DNA of 64,000 nucleotides, from positions 24,846,696-24,910,695 of the forward strand of contig OZ022345.1 of NCBI GenBank assembly GCA_963989245.1, given 5' to 3'. The DNA comes from Nansenia antarctica (lineage: Eukaryota; Chordata; Actinopteri; Argentiniformes; Microstomatidae). The translations under genes and the position numbers were made by a program. Below the pieces are notes generated by a model that had not been told where the DNA came from, ran no database searches, and saw nothing but the letters and a program-made list of their open reading frames with translations. This document shows positions 53,156 to 63,713 of the stretch, piece by piece (the first letter of the stretch is position 1; each line of letters opens with the position of its first letter).

Positions 53156-53859
53156 TGGGTGTAACTAATAATGTGAAGTTATAATATCATTATTGGACTC
53201 GGAGAACTTGCGCACGTTTAACTCAACCAGTTTAATCAACACTCAGCTTCAACAGTGCCTCGGGTCATTACCCATAATGCAAATAGTAAATAGTACATTT
53301 TTATTGTAAATAGTTTTTTGTCAAAAGTAGCTTATTATTGCCTATTAATGCTTGTAGTTTACTCAATATAACTTTTGTTATATTTTTTAATTGTCACAAA
53401 TTATTTTGGTGAAAATTGTTAATTATTCTGAAAAAATTTGGCGGACCCCCTAGGGGTCGCGGACCCCCGGTTGAAGACCACTGCTCTAATGCAAGTGTCG
53501 GTATTAGCGGCATGCATTTTTATATTCTGCAATATTGTTGTTAGTCTAATTTAAGTATTCAGAGGGTTTAGAGAACGAATGGCATATAGACAGTTTTTAT
53601 GAATGGAACCGTGTACTCCATCACCTCACATCTCAAAGGTGCATGGTGGTGAATGCGCTGAGCCTGTTCCCAATGCTTTAGCCAAAACAGACCAGAGTAG
53701 CTATTACCATGGATGAATTAAATTCCATTTAATTTTTATTTTACTTTTTGTGTATTTGGTCGTTTGATTTCGGGTAGGCTTTAGCTAGACCACTGGTAAA
53801 CATTGCAATTGGAAATGGCTGGACAGCTATACATGCGCGCACCGCTCTAATGCATGCTC

Positions 53860-53960
53860 ACATTTATGGATGTCAGCAGCACACATCGAATAATCGATTA
53901 TTCGTTCATAGCACCCACGATTATTCGAATAAGAAAAAAAGTAGTTATGCACATCCCTAC
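53860..53960. mobile_element. hAT-like MITE end (ATTCGAATAATCG / CATCCCTA)
   Basis: CGAATAATCGATTATTCG palindrome followed by GTTATGCACATCCCTAC, a frequent end of fish hAT elements. The other end was not identified. Confidence 0.4.
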
Positions 53961-53964
53961 TTCT

Positions 53965-54132
53965 GACGCTGGCTTTCTCTGTGTACCACATGTACAAAAG
54001 AAAATATTTGGTGAGGCTGCATTCCCATTTTATGCACCTAGATTGTGGAATGCACTGCCAGTTTACATTTGGGATGCAAATATGTTCAAGTCAAGACTAA
54101 AAACCCATATTTTCAATATTGCCTTTAAATGA
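53965..54132 (+). pseudogene. L2-type LINE ORF2, last 50 codons
   Basis: Encodes EAAFPFYAPRLWNALPVYIW and FKSRLKTHIFNIAFK to the stop, matching the C-terminus of the 5.1-kb L2 ORF2 (YAPRLWNTLPEGLR...FKRDLKTYLFNVAF). Strongly 5'-truncated; inside the zinc-finger gene intron. Confidence 0.8.
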
Positions 54133-54463
54133 CTAAATAATTAAATTATGATTATATAACGCTTGCCCAGAGCAAGTAAAAAATTCACTGGGTTTGTTTG
54201 TGCGAGCCCAGCGACGCTGCTGGATCCTGGATATTTTTACCTGTGTGCAGGAAGAACAACAGACGGCGCAGGCGCCAGACCAGACGACCGTGGAGTGAAG
54301 ATATTATCAAAGCGTACACGATGCGACGGGTGATCGAAAGGCACGTACGCTTTAATAATGTTATAATAAATGTTTGATGCCTACACCGCTGAATATCTGC
54401 CAGCCCCTTTGATCTACTCATTAATCTGACCTGGCCTTCGCCAAATACATAACATGAACTCAC

Positions 54464-54727
54464 CATCTTCACCATCCTTCTCCTCTTCTATCATCACATC
54501 CCTCTCCTCTACTTCCTCTTCTTTCACCATCACACCTTTCTTCTCTTCTCCTTCCTCCTTCTCCTCTTTAATTGCCACATTGAGTTTGAGTGTTTTCCTG
54601 CAGTCTTCCAGCTTCACTGCCACCATCCATCGGCCGTGTGTGCTTTCCAGGGCTGGAGAACCACAGCCAGAACCAGGGGACTGTGTGGACCTGAGTTTGG
54701 ACATGGTAGCTGGGCTGTGAGGTGAAT
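54464..54727 (-). CDS. C2H2 zinc-finger gene, 5' coding exon
   Basis: Exon bounded by an acceptor (minus strand TTTCCACTGCACAG) and a donor G|GTGAGT. The ATG at 54702-54704 (MSKLRSTQSPGSGCGSPALE) starts 80 codons plus one base. The product is a short Ser/Gly-rich head, a VAVKLEDCRKTLKLNVAIKE segment and a Glu/Lys-rich acidic stretch, the type of N-terminus seen before finger arrays in many fish zinc-finger genes. Phase 1 at the donor matches the finger exon at 48344. A frame reading upstream through the acceptor is probably not translated. Confidence 0.7.
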
Positions 54728-55105
54728 CTGTGCAGTGGAAACAAAGGAAGCATTTACAGTGAATAGTATATTTCTCAAAATCAAACAAACAAAAAACAAC
54801 ACCTAACCAGACACTTAACATAAAAGGGTTAACTCTCTACTCCCTCCACCTGTCATTCTTACCAGCCTGGGAGTAACTCTACCAACAGGGAGGACATGAA
54901 CACACTCACTGTTACTAGGATAAAACACACACACATCAAGTAATAGTAAAATACATAAATATAATAAATATGTATAAATATAGGCATATATGGCTTTTTC
55001 TGATTCAGTTACATGTGTCAAGACAATGAAGGCTTGTTGCTTTATCCAGTCTGTGACTAAAAACGGAGTCAGCCACAATCTCACGACTCTCAGGCAGAAG
55101 AAAAT
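54728..55105. other. no gene seen; upstream intron or 5' region of zinc-finger gene
   Basis: AT-rich. A non-coding 5' exon may lie upstream, but none can be defined. Confidence 0.4.
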
Positions 55106-56147
55106 TAGGGATGCACCGAAATGAAAATTCTTGGCCGAGGCCGAAGCCGAATTTAAGGAAACACTTGGCCGAATACCGAATACCGAATACCGAATGTGTA
55201 TCGGCAGTTTTTAATTTGATCATTGCATAAACTAAATACATTTTGCTTTTTATTCATGCTTCTCAAAGAAAGAAATTGAGATTGAAAAAAAAGAACTTTT
55301 ATATATAACTTATTATAACTAATTATCGTGGGATTTAATCTCTACTGCTTTCCAGGGTTCAAGTTAATGATATTCATGATTTGTCTCTACATAGGCTTCA
55401 GAAAGTATTTAGACCCCTTCACTTTTTTCACATTTTTGAATAGATTTGCCATCAATCCACACACAGTACCCCATAATCTAAGTAAAAACGTTTTTTAATG
55501 TTTGCAAATGTATTAAAATGTAAATACAGAAATACCTCATGTACATAAGTATTCAGACCCTTTGTCACTCTTAAAATTAGGTCAAATGCTAAATGTCTTC
55601 AACAAGTCATTCAACAAGTTGAATTGAGTCCACCTGAGTGTAAGGATAATAGTTCATGTTATTTCAGAATGAATATCTTTTGTTTTTATAGTCTCTGGTT
55701 TGCATAGAAACCACCGCATGATACAGCTGCATGTCATAAACTCGTGTAGAACAGCTGGGAGTCTGAATATGTTTTCAACAAGGCAACAACTCTGCTTCTT
55801 CCGCTATGACTGCTAAGCTAACTAGCTAGATGAGTGTAAGGTTGCGTTCGTAAAGTCGCTCTGAGAGCGCTGGAGCGCACACTGGGCCCGACGTCATAGA
55901 GAAACCGAGTCATTTGATTGGACGAGAGGCATTCCACGAGTGCTGATCGGATTTCCTGAGTGAATTTACGAACGCAGCCAGTTTTGAAAGCGCGTCGCCT
56001 CGCGCCGCGCGAGTTATATTTAATTGTATTGCGTCATCAAAACACGGCCACTATTCGGTGGTAAACATTCGGTGTTTTCACACATTCTGCCGAATACCGA
56101 ATGTGCTTTATTTTGCGATATTCGGCCGAATGTTCGGTGCATCCCTA
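55106..56147. mobile_element. non-autonomous hAT element (TAGGGATGCACCGAA)
   Basis: Inverted ends TAGGGATGCACCGAA and TTCGGTGCATCCCTA with a perfect 8-bp TSD AAGAAAAT (55098-55105 and 56148-56155). The subterminal regions are rich in CCGAATACCGAAT. Interior sequence includes a Tc1-type end (55390-55570). No transposase. Confidence 0.92.
55390..55660. mobile_element. Tc1-type terminal region nested in hAT
   Basis: CTTCAGAAAGTATTTAGACC and AAGTATTCAGACCC bracket a sequence with AATCCACACACAGTACCCC and TTTGCAAATGTATTAAAATG, typical of fish Tc1 ends. Probably a solo or deleted copy. Confidence 0.6.
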
Positions 56148-56204
56148 AAGAAAATGTTTGAGAAAGTCAGACAGATTTGATCCCACCAACGAACAACCAC
56201 CAAT

Positions 56205-56205
56205 A

Positions 56206-56273
<68 letters not shown>
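56205..56273. repeat. (CA)n microsatellite, about 69 bp
   Basis: Uninterrupted CA run. Confidence 0.95.
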
Positions 56274-56275
<2 letters not shown>

Positions 56276-56429
56276 TTGCCTTTATTCATGCTTTGTTCGT
56301 GGCTCTTAAATGAGCCGTTGTCATTATTGTCAGTATTATGTTATTCTCAAAACGTGAGATCTGATAGTACAAGCTAACTATTAAACACAAGTAGCAGGCT
56401 AGCCACTCTTCTAAAACACCACTCTGAGA

Positions 56430-56612
56430 TGTATTTCATGTAAACAAACTAACTATTATATTATTTGTTTATACAATTATATTGTATTTCATGTAAACAA
56501 ACTAACTATTATATTATTTGTTTATATAATTATATTGTATTTCATGTAAACAAACTAACTAATATATTATTTGTTTATATAATTATATTGTATTTCATGT
56601 AAACAAACGCGC
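56430..56612. repeat. 53-bp tandem repeat, 3.4 copies
   Basis: Units start with TGTATTTCATGTAAACAAAC at 56430, 56483, 56536 and 56589; nearly identical. Confidence 0.93.
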
Positions 56613-57244
56613 AGCTTCTGGGCGGGAAAGCAGCGCTTTGTTATCAGCCCCACCAGAGAGCCATACAGACAGATCCACGGTTCATCTCTTCAGATCAAAC
56701 CTCAGCACATATTGGTCTAACTTAGAGCATTCATGGACATTTCAGGTGAATGAAACAGCTGCCTACTTTAAAGATACGGGTCATGTTTCCTTACCTGTTT
56801 GTTGTTGAAGTTGTTATGATCGATAGTGATGTGTCCTTCCGTGTCGACGCTTCGTAGCGTACCGAGGCAGATATTTGTGATGCGCGTATCGAGGCATGTG
56901 TTGATGACGTATATGGTAAGAGGCGTGTGTTGATGACGTATATGGTAAGAGGCATGTGTTGATGACGTATATGGTAAGAGGCGAAGTGTCCACGTGACCG
57001 ATTCGGGAAGTGGCTCGGATTTGGCGCGAGACTCGAAACAGAAAAGGGACAGTTAAACGCAGGTGAAATCATCCAAAAAATAAATATTTGAAACCGCCTG
57101 AAGCCCAGCACTGTGGAGAAGTTGTTATTTTTAAATAAAAATGAATAAATGAATAAAATGTTGTTGTTCCTAGTAACACAAGCACATTTATTCAATTCAA
57201 ACTTCACATATGAAGTTAGATATGGGACTTTAATCGTGAGGTTG
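56613..57244. other. no gene; short tandem repeat
   Basis: 56894-56981 contains three copies of a 29-bp unit (TGTTGATGACGTATATGGTA...). 56995-57130 has no coding frame I trust. Confidence 0.5.
56894..56981. repeat. 29-bp tandem repeat, 3 copies
   Basis: Unit GTGTTGATGACGTATATGG plus TAAGAGGC with an A/G change; includes TGACGTAT. Confidence 0.9.
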
Positions 57245-57475
57245 TAGGTTCGTTTTGTGCACTTGTATCTTGAGATTTGCACTTGTAAAATAAATATTTG
57301 CACTTGTATCTTGAAAGTTGCACTTGCAGATTTGATTTGAGAACTTGTATAATAAATATGTGCACTTGTATCTTGAAAGTTGCACTTGTAAAATAAACAT
57401 TTGCACTTGCAGATTCGATTTGAGAACTTGTACAATAAATATTTGCAGTTGTATCTTGAAAATTGCACTGGCAGA
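57245..57475. repeat. TTGCACTTGTATCTTGAAAG interspersed tandem repeat
   Basis: Five TGTATCTTGA and several GCACTTG(T/C)A phrases separated by AATAAATATTTGC or GATTCGATTTGAGAAC, a higher-order repeat of about 60 bp. The minus-strand frame (FQDTSANIYFTS...) is a repeat artefact. Confidence 0.8.
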
Positions 57476-57929
57476 TTCGCGACTTTCGCTGCTCGAGTTT
57501 AGTCCCACTTCTTGCAGTCGGCTTGGGACAAAACAAATCTGTAACTTGTAAAGCTGGGAAGGGCGGGCATGCAATGATTGATTGACCAATCACAAGAGAG
57601 CATTTTCGAGTGGGCATTGAGTGATTGACTGCAGTGATTGACCAATCACAGAACATTTTCGAGAGGCTCAGTCCAGTGGTCTCACCTACGAAGGCATGAT
57701 CTCACACTCCTCAGGTAAGTGTAGCTCTAGCTAGCTATATATATATATAAAAATAATAATATGTAACTCTCTAAACCTTATCAATATTATGCTTTACTTG
57801 TTTTCTTTCATCGAAATACATGTGGAAGAGTCCCTCTGAATGGTCACTTACCTAGTTTATGCTAGCTAGTTCATGACCAGTAATGCAAGCTATCCATCTA
57901 GCAAATAATGTGATTGAACAATCAAATGT
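57476..57929. other. no gene seen
   Basis: GATTGACCAATCACA with CATTTTCGAG occurs twice (57582-57608 and 57634-57662), a small direct duplication. Confidence 0.5.
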
Positions 57930-58950
57930 AAAGGCCAATGCACACGGTGTGCAATTTTTGTTGCACCACAACATTCAATTGCAATGCACATGGCGTGCGA
58001 TGCGATTTTGTTGCACCGCAAAATTCCATTTTCAACTCACACCATTGAAGTCTATGAGAAAATCATAAAAAATCTCATCCCAATGCACACGGCGTGCGAT
58101 GCAATTTTGTTGCACCACAACATTCCATTCTCAATTGTTACTTTATTGTTACGTAGTCAGACCAGGCAGGTTGATTACAATAGGCTCTACCAATATTGCT
58201 TGCCTTGCTTCCACAATTTCTACAAGATACAACTGGACATATTGTGATAAAATATGTGGGTCCCCTGATTTAGGGGTATTGGTCAAATGTCAGGAGAGGG
58301 AGCGCACAAAACACAGCCAGAAAGGTGTATTATAAAAGCCACTTTATTATTATGGGCGATGATCAGCCGGACATAGATTCGGAGGACGGCATAGTTCAAT
58401 AAGTTAGAGCTGGTTTCCCTAATTACCATTACAAACAGTGTACAAAAAAGGCACGCTCTATTGGAGCCACAGCACGCTCATATCGCGCCACAGCATAACC
58501 AGGGGGCCGACACGAGGCCATAGGACACCACACAACTCCACTACAAGGGGCGGTCAGCAAGACCGGTGCTCACCACTACACGGGAGCGAATGTTGCTGCG
58601 TTCGCGCTACAATATTGTGCCTACATGCTCGATTGTTATTATTATGTAATATAGGCGTCTTGTATGTGAGATGGGCCGTGTAGCTATGTGGCGTGACACG
58701 GAAATAAATCATGCATGCAGTAATTCGTAGATCTAGTAATGTGTATAGTGGCAGCTGTGGGCTAGGTGTAGTGGCTGGCTGATGGTGATGTTCATATCTT
58801 GCCCTTGACTGTCAAACCGTTAAAATAGATGATTGCTCCATCCACAATTGAAGATGTCAGGTTGACAAGTTATGAGCTTTTCGTCATCCATTTCATCCAT
58901 TCAGGTTACCGGTAAATTACATACACGTACAGTAGAGTAAATATTAATTT

Positions 58951-59768
58951 GGGGTTGCCAGATGTCCGGTTTTCAGTGGACAGTGTCTATACAACGTGTG
59001 TACAATTTGGCTGGTCATTTAGTCGTGCTAGGGGTGTAACGATACATCGATTCACATCGATGCATCGATTCATTGACTAACGATCTGATTACATCGACGC
59101 AATGTAAAAACATCGATCTATATCGTCATCTTAAAGATACACCTTTATTTTGAAATGGCACATTCTGCGTGACGGTCACCATTATATATGAGTTGCCTCT
59201 ACCAAATCCGTCTAAAAAAGTCACGAGGAAAGTCCTGTCTTTCGCTTTTTAGCTTGAGGTGCGCTTGTTTTGGAATTCCATTCGCTGCAGCGGCCGCGCT
59301 CACCCCGCCCCCGTCCAGTTTCTCAACTGGATTGGACAGCGCCTTCGCCTGTCTGGGGGACATCGCTTGGCCGCGCAGTTTTGTTTCATAGGACATTAAT
59401 GTTTTAAAGCTGAATATCTCTTGTTTGTGAGACTAGTGAACGGGTCTATTTTTCTTTTTGTAACAGAAGAATACTGTATAATACAATATGATTTAAATGC
59501 TGGATACCTGGAAGAGCTCACAAATAAAATGGTCAAATCATATTCTAGTTGTTTTTGTGAGTTGATAATTGTGTTAGATTGGCATATGATATCGCGTCAT
59601 ATCGATCATATCGTCATATCGATCTTGAATCGAATCGAATCGAAATCGTATCGTGACTGACATTGTGATATCGTCAAACATTGTACCGTCATACAAACAA
59701 AGCGATATAATATCGTATCGGGTGATTTACACCCCTAAGTCGTGCTAGATTAGAAATCTGGCAACCCC
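58951..59768. mobile_element. hAT-like MITE with ends GGGGTTGCCAGAT
   Basis: GGGGTTGCCAGATGTCC at 58951 and AAATCTGGCAACCCC ending 59768 are inverted. It encloses another hAT MITE. No TSD found. Confidence 0.6.
59029..59737. mobile_element. hAT MITE (TAGGGGTGTAACGATAC), 709 bp
   Basis: Ends TAGGGGTGTAACG and TTACACCCCTA with a perfect 8-bp TSD AGTCGTGC (59021-59028 and 59738-59745). Subterminal sequence is rich in ATCGAT/CGATATC. Without it the outer MITE is continuous. Confidence 0.93.
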
Positions 59769-60152
59769 GTGCTATCGTAGATCTTTGAGTAAACTAATAT
59801 AATATATATAGTATAGTATATATTATAAGTATAAATAACGTTACTTGCTCAAAGATTTACAATAGCCTTTTTGGCTGCACAGTACAAAATACAAATAACA
59901 ACAATGATAATACTTTTTTAGTAATATTTTATTCACATGTAAATTATATGCCATCATGTTAAATAACTTAATACCCTCCCTAAAGCACGTACTTCATCAA
60001 AAACAAAACCAACATATTCATACGAATGCAGGTATGCAAAGTTATAGATAAATTCACTGAAAAAGCTTAATGTCAAGCCCTGACAACACTATATTTGTAC
60101 TTTGAAATTGCATGTATGTATTATGTATGTTACACTAATGTTTTTCAAACTA

Positions 60153-60427
60153 CTGTTACAATTAATTTGGTTCCGTTTGTATTGGAAACTGTTATTAAAC
60201 AGTTTATAAGAGTACAGTAACGTAATAGACTAGTGTTTTGATGCTAGCTCCGAAATGTTAGCTAGCCAGCTAGCCCCCTCTTTGTTTGTGAGCCAGGGCC
60301 AGCCAGGTAGAAACAAACAACTGTTACAATTAATTTGGTTCCGTTTGTATTGGAAGCTGTTATTAAACAGTTTATAACAGTACAGTATCCTAATAGACTA
60401 GTGTTTTGATGCTAGCTCCGAAATGTC
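60153..60427. repeat. tandem duplication, period 168 bp
   Basis: CTGTTACAATTAATTTGGTT through GATGCTAGCTCCGAAATG occurs at 60153-60259 and again at 60321-60427, differing at a few bases. Confidence 0.92.
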
Positions 60428-60923
60428 TCCGCTCCGCCTCCAATCTCACCCAGATCCACGTCAAACTCCTGTCTGTTCAACCTGTTCAAGTAAGTTGTCT
60501 GGAGCGGTCCTCCTGTACACTATCCTCAACTGTTGACCAAGTTGAACTCTCCTTTCATTGTGAGACTGCAGAATTTCTTTCAGAAAAAAAGGAGACAGTC
60601 AAAAATGTATGCTCCAGTCTCTCTCCCCGTTATGAGTGACTCAATTAATTTAGATAGACCAGTTGAAGTTTTCCCAATTGCCCCATTGTGATGCAATAAT
60701 TCGTCGCACCACAAACTTTTACAAAATTTGCTAAATTTGACAGTGCGACAACTCGCACGCCGTGTGCTTTGTCCCATTCAAAACCAATGGAATCGAATTT
60801 TCGCGGTGCGATTAAAATCGGGGCCGTGTGCATTGGGATGAGATTTTCTCATAGACTTCCATTCAAACTTCAAAATCGAATGTTGTGGTGCAACAAAAAT
60901 TGCACGCCGTGTGCATTGGCCTT

Positions 60924-62275
60924 AATTGTGTTTATTTATTACAATGTAAATTCATAAACATTAGCTACATATTTTACTTCAATCAATGTTTGTGAGTGTT
61001 ATAACATTTTGGTAGGGTCTTGTGATAGCATGTTTCAATATTTAAGTGGAGTGATTGTGCTGATTATGCTGCTAACATTTGCATTTTTGTATGAAGAAAG
61101 AATATCAAGGACTACCGTTGTCCAGTTTTTTAGTAACTCAAATTGTATTTTTCAGGAATGACTTGGAACCCATATAACACAAAGACTTGAAACACCAGGT
61201 TGGCTGGACCGTGTCCTATTGGATTTGGACTACCTGGAGTTTGTCTGCTCTCAGGAGCTGGTGGTCCTTAGTGCAGTGTCAGGCAGGCAGATATACATGA
61301 AGTATATGATGCACTTTTTCAAGTACATCAGATGGCCTGCACCCAAAATCTTTGAAATGTTTTTACAGCATTATACACTGGTATAAGTCTGGGGTTAACC
61401 ACTCTGCAGTTTTGGCTCTTGAGGTTCAAGAAATAAAGTCTTGTCACACCACAATATGAATACTGACTGTTATTGCTGGCAAGCAAGAGCCACGGGACTC
61501 AGACTAAGTCCAAAGATGCAGTTTTATATAGCGCTCACTGGGAAGCTCCCGTTCATCGATGTGCGTCGCCGATGTCTGTATATACAGTAAATCTATGTGA
61601 TAGTTTCTTGCTTTGCCTGCCACAGTACTTCGTCAATCCCTGTGGATATAGGTCTACTCTTGAAAAAAACCTGTCACATCCAGTCTCATGTTGGGTCCAG
61701 TCAAAATGTATAATACTATTCATGTGCCAACATATCCGAATCCTATTGGCCCTCGTACAACATTACAGCGTAAACAGGGAGTTGTAGTTCAAGGAGAGAG
61801 ACGCGGCAATGTAAAAAATAAATAATCGTTTTCGTACTAATCGTTGTTAATTTCCATTTGTGGTCAAAGCCACAGGGAGCCACTGAAGATGGGCAAAAGA
61901 GCCGCATGCGGCTCCGGAGCCGCGGGTTGCCGACCCCTGTACTAGGTGAACATGTGTGTAAGACACAAATAAACGTGGATTTCATGCATTTCAAGTGGCA
62001 TATTTGTAATCATGACGACTAGCCTGGTCTAAGAATGCATTTCATCATGTTAATGTAGTGAAAATACCACCGCTCATCCGTGATCAGAGTAGCTGTGTAG
62101 CTGGGGTGCTGCAGCTGAAGAATATCAAATAGAGTGCAAGAAAGCAGCATCTGCACACTCAAATATGTGCAAAAAACGATGTTTATTGCAAGCTTTCGGT
62201 TCCCAGGCTATCGGACAATGTAAACAAAAGCTGTATGACAAGTTTGTATGACAGTTTGACGAGGCTGAAAGCGCA
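60924..62275. other. no gene seen; one hAT end
   Basis: 61900-61937 reads GAGCCGCGGGTTGCCGACCCCTG, the right end of a common hAT family (reverse CAGGGGTCGGCAACCC); its partner end was not found. Otherwise no coding frame that I can support. Confidence 0.45.
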
Positions 62276-62376
62276 CAGGGTTGCCAGATGGGATTGACAA
62301 TTTACAGCCTAAACTTTCTATAACCTCAAAATCAAGTAGCCCATTCGGCGGTAACCCGCCCCATCTGGCAACCCTG
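62276..62376. mobile_element. short hAT-type MITE (CAGGGTTGCCAGATGG)
   Basis: 101 bp with inverted ends CAGGGTTGCCAGATGGG and CCCATCTGGCAACCCTG; flanking 8-mers do not match. Same family as 2801-2903 and 50219-50272. Confidence 0.75.
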
Positions 62377-62428
62377 GACGCAACTCTGCAACTCTGGACG
62401 CGAAATGCATTTTGGGGATTAGGAGACG

Positions 62429-62984
62429 AAAGGCCGATTTAAAGTTCTGCGTAAAGTCGACGCCGTAGGCTACGCGTAAGCTTACGTAGTCCCGCGTGAC
62501 CGTGCGTAGCCTTGACGCGCTCCTCTCAAAAAATCTAAGTACGCGTCAGAGCGTACGCGTCAGCTCTGTGATTGGTCCGCTTGGTAGCACATGATTCAGA
62601 CAAGATTCTGACTCTCTCGTCGCCCAAAATGCGGAAGCCATGATAGAAATGTCATTCACTTTTTCTGTAATTACTTATTAATAAAGATTTGAAAAATTGC
62701 GATAACCATCGTATTATCTTAGTTTAATGTCATTTCAATGCATCATAGAACTTTTATTTACAACAAGCATAACAACAAAAAGATCGCTATTATGCCGCTT
62801 TGAGCTCCGTTGACTTCCTAAACGGAAGAGGCACAGAACAGGGGCATAGAAAACACACTGCCACCTAGCGATGTGACGGTGTAATTGCAGCGCGGCCTGC
62901 GCAGAAGTGTAAAGTGCGAGAGCCCTTACGTAGGGAACGTAAGCTACGCACGTAAATTCGACGCAGAACTTTAAATCGGCCTTT
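62429..62984. mobile_element. Harbinger-like MITE, 556 bp
   Basis: Inverted ends AAAGGCCGATTTAAAGTTCT and AGAACTTTAAATCGGCCTTT extend over about 34 bp. Subterminal sequences are rich in TACG/CGTA. No transposase. Confidence 0.8.
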
Positions 62985-63405
62985 AGGGTGAATCCCAATT
63001 CACCACTCTGGCTCCGTTTTCAGCCCTAATCTCCTTTTTGCGCGTTCACGTGTAGCCGTAGTGGCGTCCCAATTCATTACTCATTTAGGGTTAGGGTTAG
63101 GATTAGGGTTAGGGTTGGCTCCAAACAGAGAAAATCTTGACCCTCGTTCGATTCGGAGCCATGAGACTCCCTTCCGGCATGCATTGCGAAACATCTACAG
63201 AAATGTTCTTTTCGCTCTCGTAATACGGAAGAGAGCCTGAAATGTCATTTACTTTTTCTGGAATTACTTGTAATTAAAGACTTGAAAAAATATGATAACC
63301 ATCGTATTATCTTAGTTTAATGTCATTTCAATGCATCATAGACCTTTTCTTTACAACAAGCATAACAACAAAAGATCGCTATTATGCCGCTATTGTGCCT
63401 ATGCA
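62625..63405. repeat. direct repeat pair of about 180 bp
   Basis: 62640-62805 and 63235-63400 share GATAACCATCGTATTATCTT and AACAAGCATAACAAC with CGCTATTATGCCGC. One copy lies inside the Harbinger-like MITE and the other in a neighbouring element that starts near 62987 (GGGTGAATCCCAATTCACC). Confidence 0.85.
63085..63116 (+). repeat. interstitial telomeric repeat
   Basis: TTAGGG units, five copies with one GATTAGGG variant. Confidence 0.9.
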
Positions 63406-63713
63406 GGAGAGCCCCATGGAAGCGTCAAGCACAGCCTTCCCATAAGGAGCGCGATTCACATCGAGATGTACATTCCTGTTTAGAAATAAAAGATTACTTG
63501 TGGCGTTTGACAGCGGATGATGATAGACATATTTAATGTGAAGTTATCTATCTAACGTTAGGCTGATGTGTGCATGATAGACACGCATGATCTATTTCCA
63601 TGTTTTATTTACAGCTATGGCACGTATTAAACCAAAACAACACGCAATCCTATCCGAGCAGTTGTTATTATGTAATATTGTTAATGGGTTATATAATTTA
63701 ATGTTATTTCAAT
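63406..63713. other. no gene seen
   Basis: AT-rich; nothing recognised. Confidence 0.4.

Larger units (their letters stand above)
50769..53483 (-). mobile_element. hAT element (ZBED/Charlie-Buster type), longer copy
   Basis: Same family as 29924-32589. Ends CAGGGGTCTTCAACC and GGTTGAAGACCACTG, with an 8-bp TSD CTCTAATG (50761-50768 and 53484-53491). Contains a broken but nearly full-length transposase on the minus strand and an inserted 230-bp G-rich segment (50911-51140). It lacks the Tc1 element of the other copy. Confidence 0.93.
48345..54463 (-). other. intron of the zinc-finger gene
   Basis: Donor G|GTGAGT at 54464/54463 and acceptor AG at 48346-48345 are both phase 1, so the joined codon is GGA (Gly) followed by GERPYYC-type finger sequence. 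The intron is filled with transposons, including the hAT at 50769-53483. Further coding exons inside cannot be excluded, but none was seen. Confidence 0.6.
57930..60923. mobile_element. Harbinger-like element or composite, about 3 kb
   Basis: Terminal inverted repeats of about 45 bp: AAAGGCCAATGCACACGGTG from 57930 and TAAGGCCAATGCACACGGCG read inward from 60923, continuing through TGCAATTTTTGTTGCACCAC. Subterminal copies of the GCACACGGCGTGCGATGC phrase occur at 57985 and 58083 and, inverted, around 60755-60840. The interior contains nested hAT elements and a 168-bp duplication and no transposase. A TSD is not clear. Confidence 0.7.

Noticed and set aside
56791..57656. 225- and 146-codon minus-strand frames
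   Set aside because: They run over the tandem repeats at 56.9 and 57.25-57.47 kb and have no recognisable domain.
63085..63116. A chromosome end
   Set aside because: Only five units, followed by ordinary sequence to the window end.
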